From positions 1 through 64,000 of the forward strand of contig BQJF01000003.1 in NCBI GenBank assembly GCA_021604565.1: a DNA stretch of 64,000 nucleotides. The letters are read 5' to 3'. Source of the stretch: Minwuia thermotolerans. Its GTDB lineage: Bacteria > Pseudomonadota > Alphaproteobacteria > Minwuiales > Minwuiaceae. Below the pieces are notes generated by a model. It was not told the DNA's origin, searched no databases, and saw only the letters and a program-made list of their open reading frames with translations. Positions 42,308-51,648 of this stretch are shown one piece after another. Made by a program: the position numbers and the translations under genes. Numbering within the stretch: the stretch's first letter is position 1; each line of letters begins with the position of its first letter.

Positions 42308-43567
42308 TCACTGAGGTCTGAGAATGAGGTCACGGGTGACAACGACGCGCACAGGCCAGCCAGGGCGCACACGGATAGTCGGTTGAATTCCAAGATTGCG
42401 GTCGACGACGCGCTGGCCCGCCTGATTGATCGTGTCTGTTGTCCCGCGCCGGATGGCGCGCTCAATGTCGCCATCACCATCCGCGCCAAGCTCTGCGCCA
42501 ACACCAAGAATGGTGGCGAGCCCCGCTGCGATGAAGACGCGGTCCCAATGGTGATCCGTTCTGTCGGAGAGACCCGCATACCCTTGTGCATCTGCACCCG
42601 GCGCGGAGATGACAATCGACGACCCATCAGGGAAAATGATCCGATCCCAGGTCACCAGTGCACGGTTTTGCCCGAATGAGACTTCAGACTGATAACGTCC
42701 GATCAGGCGTGACCCCTGCGGGATCAGAACATATTGCCCAGTCACTGTATCGTAGACCGGCTGAGTAACTTGAGCGACGATCGTTCCTGGCAGGTCGGAG
42801 TTGATGCCGGTAACGAGTGATGCCGGGATTAGCGTTCCCGCCATGACCTGATAGGGCGAAGCGGGGTCTTCGACGCCGTGCTGGTTATAAATATCGCCGC
42901 CCGCACCTTCACCGGCAAATGCAAGCTTGCGGGATTGGAGATTTGTATCAGCGGCTTGACTGAACGCTGACGGCGCGCCTTGCGGCAGCGCGGCGAGCGC
43001 AAGAAGTTCCGATCCAAGATCAAGTGTAGGATCACGATATGACGGCCTGGAATCGGAAACGGTCTGGCCACCGGTTTCGGATTGAAGCTGAAAGAAGACC
43101 GGCGCGCGGGCCGCCTCATCGGCAAGCGCCGCTTCTCGCATGCGCCTCGCCCTCTCGGCTTCATCGACGGGACTTGGCCGGAAATCATCTTCCACCCTTG
43201 TAACGAATTCGGGTTCCAGCCCAAGTTCGCGCTCGGCGCGGAGCATGGTCGCTCCAAGATCGCCGGAGAGCGGCGGGCCAAGCCGGGTTATGCGGGTCTC
43301 AATCGGTGAAATGTCGCTGTAGCTGGCGGGCAGCGCCCCAAGCCCCTCAGGCGTTCTGGTGTTCGTAGTGTTGTAGAGTTCCCGTCTCGCATCGGGATCG
43401 ACCGCAGTAGGCGGTTTTAGGGCGATGCTCATCGCTGCGAATAAGCCGAGCACGCCTAGACCTGCGCCCACCATTAGAACCTTGCGATTGATCCGGGTGA
43501 CGGGTTTCGGGCTAGAGCGGATCTTCAACCGCTCAGCATGCTCGTCAAAGGGAATGGGCTCGGACAT
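42308..43567 (-). CDS. trbI: TrbI/VirB10 family conjugal transfer protein
   Basis: About 419 aa from MSEPIPFDEHAERLK at 43567. Cytoplasmic N terminus, one membrane anchor (LMVGAGLGVLGLFAAMSIAL about 32-52), a Pro-rich periplasmic linker, and a C-terminal VirB10-type beta-barrel domain with YQVMAGTLIPASLVTGINSDLPG and YVLIPQGSRLIGRYQS. Spans inner and outer membranes in the type IV secretion core complex with TrbG and TrbF. Confidence 0.93.
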   Translation of the reverse strand: MSEPIPFDEHAERLKIRSSPKPVTRINRKVLMVGAGLGVLGLFAAMSIALKPPTAVDPDARRELYNTTNTRTPEGLGALPASYSDISPIETRITRLGPPLSGDLGATMLRAERELGLEPEFVTRVEDDFRPSPVDEAERARRMREAALADEAARAPVFFQLQSETGGQTVSDSRPSYRDPTLDLGSELLALAALPQGAPSAFSQAADTNLQSRKLAFAGEGAGGDIYNQHGVEDPASPYQVMAGTLIPASLVTGINSDLPGTIVAQVTQPVYDTVTGQYVLIPQGSRLIGRYQSEVSFGQNRALVTWDRIIFPDGSSIVISAPGADAQGYAGLSDRTDHHWDRVFIAAGLATILGVGAELGADGDGDIERAIRRGTTDTINQAGQRVVDRNLGIQPTIRVRPGWPVRVVVTRDLILRPQ

Positions 43568-43571
43568 CTTC

Positions 43572-44567
43572 CTAGCCCCCAAAGATTGCGGCGAGCGGCG
43601 AACGGCGTTCATGACGGGAAATGCGGACCACGGTCTGGTTGCGCTCGCCGAGGCGCAGCTCGGCTGCGCGGAACAGTCGATCCACGACATAGTAATTGCT
43701 GCGCACACGATAGTTTACGAGTTCGGCGTCACCGTCTTCGCCGAGCACGAAGAGCGGCGGCATGTCGGTGGCCATGATGTTATCCGGCATCTGGATGAAG
43801 ACTTGCCGCCCATCATCAAAGACGCGCACAGGTTTCCAGGCGGGGCTGTCACCGCTCATGCGGTAGTCAAAGTTTAGCCCCTCCAATGTTAGGCCACTTC
43901 CAATGCTACCAGCCTCACGGGCAACAGCACGCTCATTTCGGGCGGTAAGACCCGCCAACTCATCTGCAGGATAGCGCCAGGACAGGGCAGCCATATAGCC
44001 GCCTTCGACGCTTTCCAATTCAAGGTGATAAGTGCGACGGTCGGTGGCGATCATGAGATTGGTGCGGATGCCAGATGAGATGGGTTTGACCAGTACATGC
44101 GCTCGGGCTGTGTTGCCCGATCCGGAAACCGTATCTCCAACCACCCAACGCACTGTGTCGCCTGCAGAAACCGAGACCAGCTCTTCGCCCGGTTGAAGCG
44201 CAACATCACTGACCTGGCCGGGGCTTGCATATAACCGGTAGAGCGCCCCCTCAGTGTAGGGATAGACCTGGATCGCATTCACATAGCCGTCGACCGATGG
44301 TTCTATCAGCGCGCTTGTCCGACCTTCTTCAATAGCCTGGCGAGGCGAGACGCGCGGCGAAGAAACGGTTTCTATGGCCTTCATCTGCCCCGGCAATGGA
44401 AGTGGTACCGCCGTTTCTATGATCCGGGCAGGATATTCAGTTTCATTTTCTAATGGCATCGCGGCGACGAAGGCGCCGGAATCAATGGGTTCCAGTTCAG
44501 TCGTTGCGCAAGCAGTTGTAAGCGCGAGTGCGGATGTGGCGAGGATAAAGCGAAACATGGGAATCAT
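43572..44567 (-). CDS. trbG: TrbG/VirB9 family conjugal transfer protein
   Basis: 331 aa. Signal peptide with a lipobox-like TTAC, so exported and probably lipid-anchored. VirB9 pattern: VNAIQVYPYTEGALYRLYASPGQVSDVALQPGEE in pieces, then the C-terminal domain LNFDYRMSGDSPAWKPVRVFDDGRQVFI and NYYVVDRLF. Outer membrane part of the transfer channel core. Overlaps trbF by four bases. Confidence 0.93.
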   Translation of the reverse strand: MIPMFRFILATSALALTTACATTELEPIDSGAFVAAMPLENETEYPARIIETAVPLPLPGQMKAIETVSSPRVSPRQAIEEGRTSALIEPSVDGYVNAIQVYPYTEGALYRLYASPGQVSDVALQPGEELVSVSAGDTVRWVVGDTVSGSGNTARAHVLVKPISSGIRTNLMIATDRRTYHLELESVEGGYMAALSWRYPADELAGLTARNERAVAREAGSIGSGLTLEGLNFDYRMSGDSPAWKPVRVFDDGRQVFIQMPDNIMATDMPPLFVLGEDGDAELVNYRVRSNYYVVDRLFRAAELRLGERNQTVVRISRHERRSPLAAIFGG

Positions 44568-45253
44568 TCTCCTGTGACAAGGTCCTGTCCCCAGTTGAGG
44601 GCATGGACATAAATGCCGAGCGGATTGGCACGGAGCGTCTCTGCGTCCGTCGGCGGTTGCGTGATGATTGTGAAATTTCCGGTGAAGCGCTGCGCCTGCA
44701 TAAGCGCGCCATTTTCATAGGTCTTTTCGATCCAGCGAGCTTGGAAGCTGTCATCGGAGACGCGCACCACACTGACGACATCCACTGTGCGGGACTTGCG
44801 TCCGACATCGGCGAAGGGGTCATTTTCTTGCGCATACTGATTGAGCGTTGTGGAGGCGCGATCCGTCACGAATTCATAAGCGCGCAGCCAGTTCTCACGG
44901 ACGACAACTGGGTCGACACTCAGGCCTCTGACATGCTCAATGAAGCCCGCGAGGTGATGCGCGATCTGCGCATCGGTTGGATTATAGCGCTCCGTTGCCG
45001 GACCAATCGCGCGGGCTGCACCTGTCTGATCGACTTCGATTACATAGGGCGTCACGGTTGATTGAAGGCTTCGCCAGACCAGCGCGCCCGAGGTCACGAA
45101 GCACAGCGCGAGGCATCCCAGCGCCATCAATCGCCAGTTCTTCGCCTGCACACGGGCAAACCCGATGCGTTCATCCCAGACCTGACCCGCCTTCTGATAG
45201 GGCGTTTCCGGAAACGGGCTTGGGCCGTATGAGTTAGAGGAGCGCTTGAACAT
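44564..45253 (-). CDS. trbF: TrbF/VirB8-like conjugal transfer protein
   Basis: 229 aa. Short cytoplasmic tail, one membrane helix (about 43-63), then a periplasmic NTF2-like domain with VTPYVIEVDQTG and ARWIEKTYENGALMQAQRF. VirB8-type assembly factor of the mating pore. Start is one base from the trbL stop. Confidence 0.92.
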   Translation of the reverse strand: MFKRSSNSYGPSPFPETPYQKAGQVWDERIGFARVQAKNWRLMALGCLALCFVTSGALVWRSLQSTVTPYVIEVDQTGAARAIGPATERYNPTDAQIAHHLAGFIEHVRGLSVDPVVVRENWLRAYEFVTDRASTTLNQYAQENDPFADVGRKSRTVDVVSVVRVSDDSFQARWIEKTYENGALMQAQRFTGNFTIITQPPTDAETLRANPLGIYVHALNWGQDLVTGE

Positions 45254-46561
45254 CTATTCGTCCTTGTCATTAAGTTGCGGGGCTGCGCCGGACGAACCGC
45301 GATCACCGTCGCGAAGACTGTGGGCAGCCATCTGACCGGCCTGGCTGGCATTCTGACGAGCTTGCATCCGGCGCGCCCATCCCGGGCTTGAACTTGAAGT
45401 GGATGATCCGGACCCGTCGCTTCCACCGGAGCCGCCGGTTGCGCGCCACGCGCCCTGACTGCCGCGTCTGTGGGCGTCTCTGAGAGACTGAGCTGGTCGA
45501 CCGGCGGTTCTGCGTATGGCGTCGCTCCCTGCGCGGGCCATGCCCGCAACGCCAGCGGCGACTGCGCCCACACCGCTTGTTCCCGATGCGACTGAGCCGA
45601 GCGTATAGGAGGTACGCGCAGCGCCAGCCATGCTGGCACCTGCTTTGACAGCGCTTGACGCGCCGCCCGCAGCCGCGCCAATCGCTGCGCGCCCACCAGC
45701 CCCTGCAACATAAGTCCCGGCAGCCGCACCTGCGACAGCGCCTGCAGCCGAGCCTGCACCCAGTTGCGGCGCGCCCGTGATTAGGCCGCTCGCCACGCCC
45801 GGCGCAAAGATGCCCATCCAGAAGAAGACAATCGCCGCAAGCACCGTCCCCATGACTTGTGCCAGCGTGACATCATCGCCGGTGCGGAACGCGTCGGTCA
45901 CCGACGCAAAAAGCGTTGAGCCGATGCCGATGATGACGGCCAGCACCATGAGTTTGATGCCAGACGTGATGACATTGCCGAGAACACGTTCTGCCAGAAA
46001 AGCCGACTTGTTCCAGAGCGCAAAAGGCACGAGCACAAACCCGGCCAGCGTCGTCAGTTTGAATTCCAGAATCGTGATGAAGAGCTGAACGGCGAGCACG
46101 AAGAAGGCCACCATGATGATCGCCCAGGCGATGAACATGACCGCGATCATGATGAAATTGTGAAAGAACGAGATCGGCCCAAGCATATCGCTGATTTCGG
46201 CCAGCAGTGGCTGCGCCGCGTCGAAGCCAACGCCTGCAATAAACCCTGGACGGAGCAAATCTGCCGCCGTCATCGTGCCGCCGCCTGCCGTCACACCCAG
46301 CTGTGCAAAGCTGTCGAAGACAATATTGGCAAGCAGAGCAAAGTTGCCGATTACAAAGGCGAAGAAGCCGACATACAGCACCTTCTTGATTAGACCTGCG
46401 ATGACATCGCTATTCTGGGAGAGCGCCCAGAAGAGGCCAGCCAAAGTAATATCGATCGCGATCAAGGTGGTCGTCAGATAGGCGACATCCCCCGCCAGCA
46501 GGCCGAACCCGCTATCAATGTAAGCGATGAAGGTCGCGAGGAAGGTGTCGATCACGTCCAT
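45254..46561 (-). CDS. trbL: TrbL/VirB6 family conjugal transfer protein
   Basis: 435 aa. Five or six membrane helices in the first 270 residues (YLTTTLIAIDITLAGLFWAL, FIMIAVMFIAWAIIMVAFFV, LVLAVIIGIGSTLF and others), followed by a low-complexity Gly/Ala/Ser-rich C-terminal tail. Inner membrane channel component. Its start overlaps the trbJ stop by one base. Confidence 0.92.
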   Translation of the reverse strand: MDVIDTFLATFIAYIDSGFGLLAGDVAYLTTTLIAIDITLAGLFWALSQNSDVIAGLIKKVLYVGFFAFVIGNFALLANIVFDSFAQLGVTAGGGTMTAADLLRPGFIAGVGFDAAQPLLAEISDMLGPISFFHNFIMIAVMFIAWAIIMVAFFVLAVQLFITILEFKLTTLAGFVLVPFALWNKSAFLAERVLGNVITSGIKLMVLAVIIGIGSTLFASVTDAFRTGDDVTLAQVMGTVLAAIVFFWMGIFAPGVASGLITGAPQLGAGSAAGAVAGAAAGTYVAGAGGRAAIGAAAGGASSAVKAGASMAGAARTSYTLGSVASGTSGVGAVAAGVAGMARAGSDAIRRTAGRPAQSLRDAHRRGSQGAWRATGGSGGSDGSGSSTSSSSPGWARRMQARQNASQAGQMAAHSLRDGDRGSSGAAPQLNDKDE

Positions 46562-47277
46562 TAGTCAGGCGATCCTAGGAAGGCGCGGGTGCGGGCGCGG
46601 CCACGTTCAGCTTCAGCAAGTTGGCGGGCACGCTCAAGCGCTTCGGCGCGGTAGTGCGAGGCCATCATGGCTTCCATCTGCATCAGCTGCTCGGTCTGCA
46701 GCGCCTCAATCTGATTGCCCGCTTGCAGGACTTGGAGGTTCCCAGCAGCGGACTGGCTATCACCAATAAGACGATCGAGACTTTCGCTATCCGCGCGGGC
46801 GGAAGAGACAACTTCAGCCGTGACGAGCAGGCTTTCACGATAGGCCGTACGCGACTGGCGCCACCTTGCGCGGGCGTCTTCTACAAGGACAGCCTGAGAT
46901 GGCGGTTCTGTCCCATAATCTTCCGGGTAGATCTCTTCATAGTCGCGCTCGATTTCTTCGACGCCATAGCCGATACCTTCGGCTTCACGCATCAACTCAT
47001 CGATGCGCCGCATACGACGCAATATGTCATCAGCGATGGAGTCCGGCAGGCTTTCCAGGTCACGCGCCATGTTCTCCAGCATCTCGATTTCATGGGTGAG
47101 TTGCTGAATCTGCTGATTGATCTGCTGGAGTGATCGAACCGCTGTCAGGATATTCTGGGTATGATTTGCAGGATCATAGACAATCCCGCCGCCAAATAGC
47201 TGCGCAGCGGCAGGTGGCGCGATGATCGCACTCATGGGAAGAGCGCAGAGGGTTGCGGACAGAAGAAGACGTTTCAT
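46561..47277 (-). CDS. trbJ: TrbJ family conjugal transfer protein (VirB5-like)
   Basis: About 238 aa from MKRLLLSATLCALPM. Signal peptide ending AAAQ, then a long helical periplasmic protein: VYDPANHTQNILTAVRSLQ, NQQIQQLTHEIEMLENM and the C-terminal MEAMMASHYRAEALERAR. Minor pilus or assembly component; in IncP plasmids trbJ also overlaps with an entry exclusion locus, but no trbK is seen after it. Confidence 0.92.
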   Translation of the reverse strand: MKRLLLSATLCALPMSAIIAPPAAAQLFGGGIVYDPANHTQNILTAVRSLQQINQQIQQLTHEIEMLENMARDLESLPDSIADDILRRMRRIDELMREAEGIGYGVEEIERDYEEIYPEDYGTEPPSQAVLVEDARARWRQSRTAYRESLLVTAEVVSSARADSESLDRLIGDSQSAAGNLQVLQAGNQIEALQTEQLMQMEAMMASHYRAEALERARQLAEAERGRARTRAFLGSPD

Positions 47278-47288
47278 GGGTGTTGCTC

Positions 47289-49754
47289 CTACTCTGCAGC
47301 GATGGCGTGTGAGGGTGGGAAGGGTTCGTTGGCGCCCGGCATGTCGCCCGGCCAACGGCTGAGCAGTTCAGCCGCCCAGGGCAGGCCCTTTTCGTGAAGC
47401 CAGCATTCTGCGAGCCCGTCGCCGTCCGTTTCGGCAAGCACACGGTCGAGCATCGCCTGATCTTCTGGCGTTGAGGCTCCGCAGACGGATAAAGCGATTG
47501 GGCCGAGGCCGAGATCGAAGACCCGCGCACCGAGCGGCGACTGATAGTAATAGTCGCGCTTCGGCGTCGCCCTTGAGATCAGCTCAATCTGGCGGGCGTT
47601 AAGGCCGAACCGCTCATAGGTTTCTTTCGATTGCGGTTCTTGGGCCCGCTCATTCGGCAGAAAGATGCGTGTCGGGCAGGATTCGACCAGAGCGGGCGCG
47701 ATGCTTGAATTTGCAATGTCGGCGAGGCTTTGCGTCGCAAATACAACGGACACGTTCTTCTTGCGCAGGGTCTTCAGCCATTCGCGGGTGCGCGCTGCGA
47801 ACATGGGATCATCGAGGAAAAGCCAGGCCTCATCGAGGATGAGTAGTGTTGGCTTGCCATCGAACCGCGCTTCAAGCCGATGAAAGAGATAGGTGAGAAC
47901 TGGGAGGGCCGCGCCCTTGGTGTGCATCAGCTCTTCCATCTCGAAGCAAACTGTGTCGGCGAGGCTGAGGCTTTCCTGATCAGCATCGAGAAGCCGTCCA
48001 TGCGGGCCTTCCAGCGTGAAAGGGTGCAGGGCTGATTTGAGGGTCTCGTCTTGTAGCATCAGCGACAGGCCTGTCAGAGTGCGTTCAGCTTCGGGGGCGC
48101 TGGCAAGTGACTGGATGCCTTCCCATAGCCTCGCCTTAAGGTCCGGCGTCATCGTCACGCCTTCATTGGCGCAAAGGTCAGCCAGCCAGTCTGCCGCAAA
48201 GCTCGCGCCGGTCTCGGTATCGATGTCCTTCAGGGGCTGAAGACTCGGAGCATTGGAGCTTCCGAGATCGACATGCGCGCCGCCCATACAAAGTGCTGCC
48301 GTGCGGGCTGAGCGGCCCTTGTCGAAAATGAAAATCTGAGCGTCTGTGTAGCGCTTCCATTGCAAGGCAAAGAGCGAAAGAAGAACCGACTTGCCCGCGC
48401 CGGTCGGGCCGACGACGAGCGTGTGGCCAACATCGCCAATGTGCAGATTGAGCCGGAACGGCGTCGTGCCATCGGTCTGCGCCTGAATGAGCGCTGGAGC
48501 ATTGAAGTGGTGGTTCGTCTCTTCGCCGGCCCAGACCGCAGATAGCGGCACCATATGGGCCAGGTTCAGCGTGTGCAGGATCGGTTGGCGGACATTGGCG
48601 TACGGATGACCCGGTAAAGAGCCGAGCCAGGCGTCCACGGCATTCAGTGTTTCCCTGATCGCCGTGAAACCACGGCCATTTACGATGCGCTCTGCGATGC
48701 GGATATGCTCATCGACAGCGCGACGGTCTGGGTCCGAGACAGTGATCGTTGTCGTGACGTACCCGTATGAAACGAGATCGCTGCCAAGCTCTTGCAGCGC
48801 TGCATCGGCATCACCCGCCTTGTTGTCGGCGTCATTGTCGACGAGCGCTGCCTGTTCATTGAACATCGTCTCGCGCAACACCGCGCCGATCGACTTTCGC
48901 TTGGCGAACCAGTGACGGCGTTTCTTGCCAAGGACCTTTTCCGCTTCCGCCTTGTCCATGGCGATAAACCGTGTTGCCCAGCGATAGGCAAAGCCCTGAC
49001 GGTTCAGCTCATCCAGAATGCCAGGTAAGGTGGAGGCCGGAAAGCCAAGAATGGTCAGGGTGCGCAAATGCGCGTCACCGATCATCGGCTCAAGCCCACC
49101 AGCGAAGGGCTCGTCTGCGAGCACCGCGTCAAGGAAGACGGGAAGTTCGGGGGTCACGACCGGATGACGTTTGGTCGAGATGGTCGAGTGCAGATAAGTC
49201 AGCGTTTCATCGTCTGAGAGCTTTGCGATTTCCGCGAGACAGGTGGAAAGGAGATCGAAGACGCGGTCCGCGTGTTGCTGGAAGGTCTCCAACCGGTGTC
49301 GCCAGGTCGCCGTATCTTCGGTTTCGGCACGCTGGATCAGGGCCTTTTCGGCCCGGCCCGTGGCATCAGCAGGCGGGAGCCAGAGAAGAGTCAGGAAGTA
49401 AGAGCTCTCGAAACGGGTGCCGCTTTCTTCAGCCTGTAGCGCGCGTTCCTGATCGACGAGCCAGGACAGGGCGTCAGGAAAGTCCGCTTCCGGATAGTCA
49501 TGCACCTCATGGCGCTGCGCCTCAAAGAACAGCGCCCAACCCGAGCCGAACCGGCGCAGCACATTATTGACCCGCGCCATGACTGAGACGAGTTCTTCTT
49601 GTGTCGAGCTTTCTAGATCGGGCCCTCGATAGCGGAACGTGGTCTGGAAGCTTCCGTCCTTGTTCAGAACGACGCCCGGTGCGACGATGCAGGCCCAGGG
49701 CAGATAATCGGCAAGAAGCGTGGGCGTATCTGCGTATTCTTTGAGGTTCAGCAT
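47289..49754 (-). CDS. trbE: TrbE/VirB4 family conjugal transfer ATPase
   Basis: 821 aa. Large inner-membrane-associated ATPase that powers pilus assembly and transfer. Walker A VGPTGAGKSVLLSLF in the middle, Walker B LLILDEAWLFLDD, and CagE/VirB4 N-terminal domain from LLADYLPWACIVAPGVVLNKDGS. Overlaps trbD by seven bases. Confidence 0.95.
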   Translation of the reverse strand: MLNLKEYADTPTLLADYLPWACIVAPGVVLNKDGSFQTTFRYRGPDLESSTQEELVSVMARVNNVLRRFGSGWALFFEAQRHEVHDYPEADFPDALSWLVDQERALQAEESGTRFESSYFLTLLWLPPADATGRAEKALIQRAETEDTATWRHRLETFQQHADRVFDLLSTCLAEIAKLSDDETLTYLHSTISTKRHPVVTPELPVFLDAVLADEPFAGGLEPMIGDAHLRTLTILGFPASTLPGILDELNRQGFAYRWATRFIAMDKAEAEKVLGKKRRHWFAKRKSIGAVLRETMFNEQAALVDNDADNKAGDADAALQELGSDLVSYGYVTTTITVSDPDRRAVDEHIRIAERIVNGRGFTAIRETLNAVDAWLGSLPGHPYANVRQPILHTLNLAHMVPLSAVWAGEETNHHFNAPALIQAQTDGTTPFRLNLHIGDVGHTLVVGPTGAGKSVLLSLFALQWKRYTDAQIFIFDKGRSARTAALCMGGAHVDLGSSNAPSLQPLKDIDTETGASFAADWLADLCANEGVTMTPDLKARLWEGIQSLASAPEAERTLTGLSLMLQDETLKSALHPFTLEGPHGRLLDADQESLSLADTVCFEMEELMHTKGAALPVLTYLFHRLEARFDGKPTLLILDEAWLFLDDPMFAARTREWLKTLRKKNVSVVFATQSLADIANSSIAPALVESCPTRIFLPNERAQEPQSKETYERFGLNARQIELISRATPKRDYYYQSPLGARVFDLGLGPIALSVCGASTPEDQAMLDRVLAETDGDGLAECWLHEKGLPWAAELLSRWPGDMPGANEPFPPSHAIAAE

Positions 49755-50002
49755 GTCAGATGCTCCTTGTGCCGGGTGGAGCGTGAGGCGACCGCCATGA
49801 AATCTGGATCGCTCCGCGCCATGAACACCGCTGCTGAGTGACCCAACACCCAGAGAAGGAGCCCAGGTATCCAGAGCCGAAGACCGAGCGCGAGGGCAGC
49901 GGCCAACGTCCCGATAGCGATGGCTGCACTTCGCGGTGCGCCTGCCATCAGGATCGGCTCAGTCAACGAGCGATGAAGGGGGATTTCATAGCCGTCAGCC
50001 AT
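49748..50002 (-). CDS. trbD: TrbD/VirB3 family conjugal transfer protein
   Basis: 84 aa with the VirB3 motif EIPLHRSLTEPILMAGAPR at the start and two hydrophobic segments (AIAIGTLAAALALGL, LLLWVLGHSAAVFM). Small inner membrane protein that associates with the VirB4-type ATPase encoded next. Start and trbC stop share a base. Confidence 0.92.
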   Translation of the reverse strand: MADGYEIPLHRSLTEPILMAGAPRSAAIAIGTLAAALALGLRLWIPGLLLWVLGHSAAVFMARSDPDFMAVASRSTRHKEHLTC

Positions 50003-50337
50003 TAGATCAACGCGCCCCCGCCAAAGCTGAAGAAGGTCAGGAAGAAAGAGGTTGCGGCAAAGGCAATCGAAAGTCCGAAGACGATCTGGATCAGTTTGCG
50101 CATGCCGCCAGACGTTTCACCAAAAGCCAGCGTCAGACCCGTCAGGGTAATGATGATCACCGCGACAATTCGGGCAACCGGGCCTTCGATCGATTGCAGG
50201 ATCTGATCAAGCGGGCCTTCCCAGGGCATGCCTGAGCCAGCTGCATGGGCGGGTCCAGCGATTAACAGTCCGATGCCGATAGCGGCAGCGACCTGAACCG
50301 TCCGGTTCACGGCGTGAGTTTGATTATAGACAATCAT
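50002..50337 (-). CDS. trbC: TrbC/VirB2 family pilin
   Basis: 111 aa. Signal peptide ending AHA, then two membrane helices (VARIVAVIIITLTGLTLAFG and IVFGLSIAFAATSFFLTFF) around a polar loop. Major pilin of the conjugative pilus; IncP TrbC is cyclised after processing. Overlaps trbB by four bases. Confidence 0.92.
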   Translation of the reverse strand: MIVYNQTHAVNRTVQVAAAIGIGLLIAGPAHAAGSGMPWEGPLDQILQSIEGPVARIVAVIIITLTGLTLAFGETSGGMRKLIQIVFGLSIAFAATSFFLTFFSFGGGALI

Positions 50338-51329
50338 GAAGAGGTTCCTTCTGTGACGAGTGAAAGGCAGCGGGAGACGAGTGGGGCCGTGTCATAGCCC
50401 TCACCATTGAAACCGGTGACCCTGAGCGCCTCTTCGATACGGCGCTGACCGCCAGCGCGGCTCATGAAGACAACCACATCAATCGCCTCTGCGATCAGAT
50501 CGAACGGTGCGCGCGGCGTTGCTTCCAGAGTCAGTTGCTCAAGACGGGTGAGTGCGCCGTGTGCAGAATTTGCATGCAATGTCGTGATGCCGCCGGGATG
50601 ACCCGTGTTCCAGGCTTTCAGAAGATCGAGGGCTTCAGGTCCGCGTACTTCACCCACCACGATCCGGTCAGGTCTCAGGCGCAGCGTTGACCGGACGAGG
50701 TCCTGTAAACTGGTGCTGCCGCGATGGGTTCTGAGCTGCACTGTATTGGGCGCAGTGCATTTCAGCTCACGCGTATCTTCCAGAATGACGATACGGTCAT
50801 CATTGAGGCTCTGCTCGGCAAGCAGCGCATTGGTGAAAGTCGTCTTGCCGGATGATGTCCCACCCGCAATCAGAATATTGGAATGGGTTCTGATGGAGTC
50901 TTTCAGCGCTTCGGCGAGCGCTGGCGCGAGCGCGCCCTGATCAACATAGTCACCAAGTTCAAATGGCGTGCTGGCGGGTTTGCGTATCGAGAAGCATGGC
51001 GCTGTCGAAACAGGCGGGAGAAGCCCTTCAAACCGCTCGCCGCTGCCGGGGAGTTCGGCAGAGACGATTGGGGAATTGCGGTCTGTCGCTTCTCCCACCC
51101 CGGAGGCCACAAGGCGGATGACGCGCTCGCGGTCGGAGGGTTGGAGAGTCTGTTCAGAAATTATGAGGCCGATTCCGGCTTTCTCAATCCAGACCGATCC
51201 ATCCGGATTAGCCATGATCTCGATTGTTTCAGGCGCTTCAAGCGCTTCCCGCACCACCGGGCAGAAGGCCGTGCGCAGCATAGTGGTGCGCCGGGCATCT
51301 GTTTCTGAGTGGTGCGGGGTCTGGCCCAT
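50334..51329 (-). CDS. trbB: TrbB/VirB11 family conjugal transfer ATPase
   Basis: About 331 aa from the ATG at 51329, which has AGGAG eight bases upstream (a GTG six codons earlier is the alternative). Hexameric secretion ATPase: Walker A GGTSSGKTTFTNAL, Asp box VILEDTREL, Walker B RIVVGEVRG, and His box HPGGITTLHANSA. First gene of the trb operon. The CopG-like gene and traG that usually precede trbB are absent here. Confidence 0.95.
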   Translation of the reverse strand: MGQTPHHSETDARRTTMLRTAFCPVVREALEAPETIEIMANPDGSVWIEKAGIGLIISEQTLQPSDRERVIRLVASGVGEATDRNSPIVSAELPGSGERFEGLLPPVSTAPCFSIRKPASTPFELGDYVDQGALAPALAEALKDSIRTHSNILIAGGTSSGKTTFTNALLAEQSLNDDRIVILEDTRELKCTAPNTVQLRTHRGSTSLQDLVRSTLRLRPDRIVVGEVRGPEALDLLKAWNTGHPGGITTLHANSAHGALTRLEQLTLEATPRAPFDLIAEAIDVVVFMSRAGGQRRIEEALRVTGFNGEGYDTAPLVSRCLSLVTEGTSS

Positions 51330-51648
51330 CGAATTTGCTCCTGTCACTTGGCGTTTGTGAGTGATTGAAGCTTGGCAGGTGGGTCTGGTTTTCGGGAGTT
51401 GGATTGGAGGCCAACATAGGCAAGACGCTGCGTAAAAATGCAGATCAATACAAAACCAGTTCTGTAGCGATCGCTGCAGAACAGAAATTCGGAGTTCTCG
51501 TTTTAAGCGATTTAAGTCAGTGAGCTTTCGCTCAAATTATTCAATCAAAGGACTGTAATGATTTCAGTCTTTTCAACTCTTTGTGATCGGCGGCTAAATA
51601 TAGTCTGGCATTCTTCTTGCTCGATTTCCCCCATACGGGGAGGCGTAT
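51330..51648. other. Divergent intergenic region between trbB and the DUF2285 gene
   Basis: 319 bases, AT-rich. Contains two inverted repeats: AAAGGACTG with CAGTCTTTT (51547-51573), and CCCC with GGGG four to five bases apart (51628-51640) just before the DUF2285 gene. A weak promoter TTCAAC (51572) / TAAATA (51595), 17 bases apart, points at the DUF2285 gene. No gene is seen. Confidence 0.5.
51628..51643 (+). promoter_or_regulatory. Hairpin enclosing the ribosome binding site of the DUF2285 gene
   Basis: CCCCC followed by ATAC and GGGG forms a short GC stem whose 3' arm is part of the GGGGAGG Shine-Dalgarno, six bases before the ATG at 51649. Folding would hide the ribosome site, so translation may be controlled. 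Confidence 0.4.
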
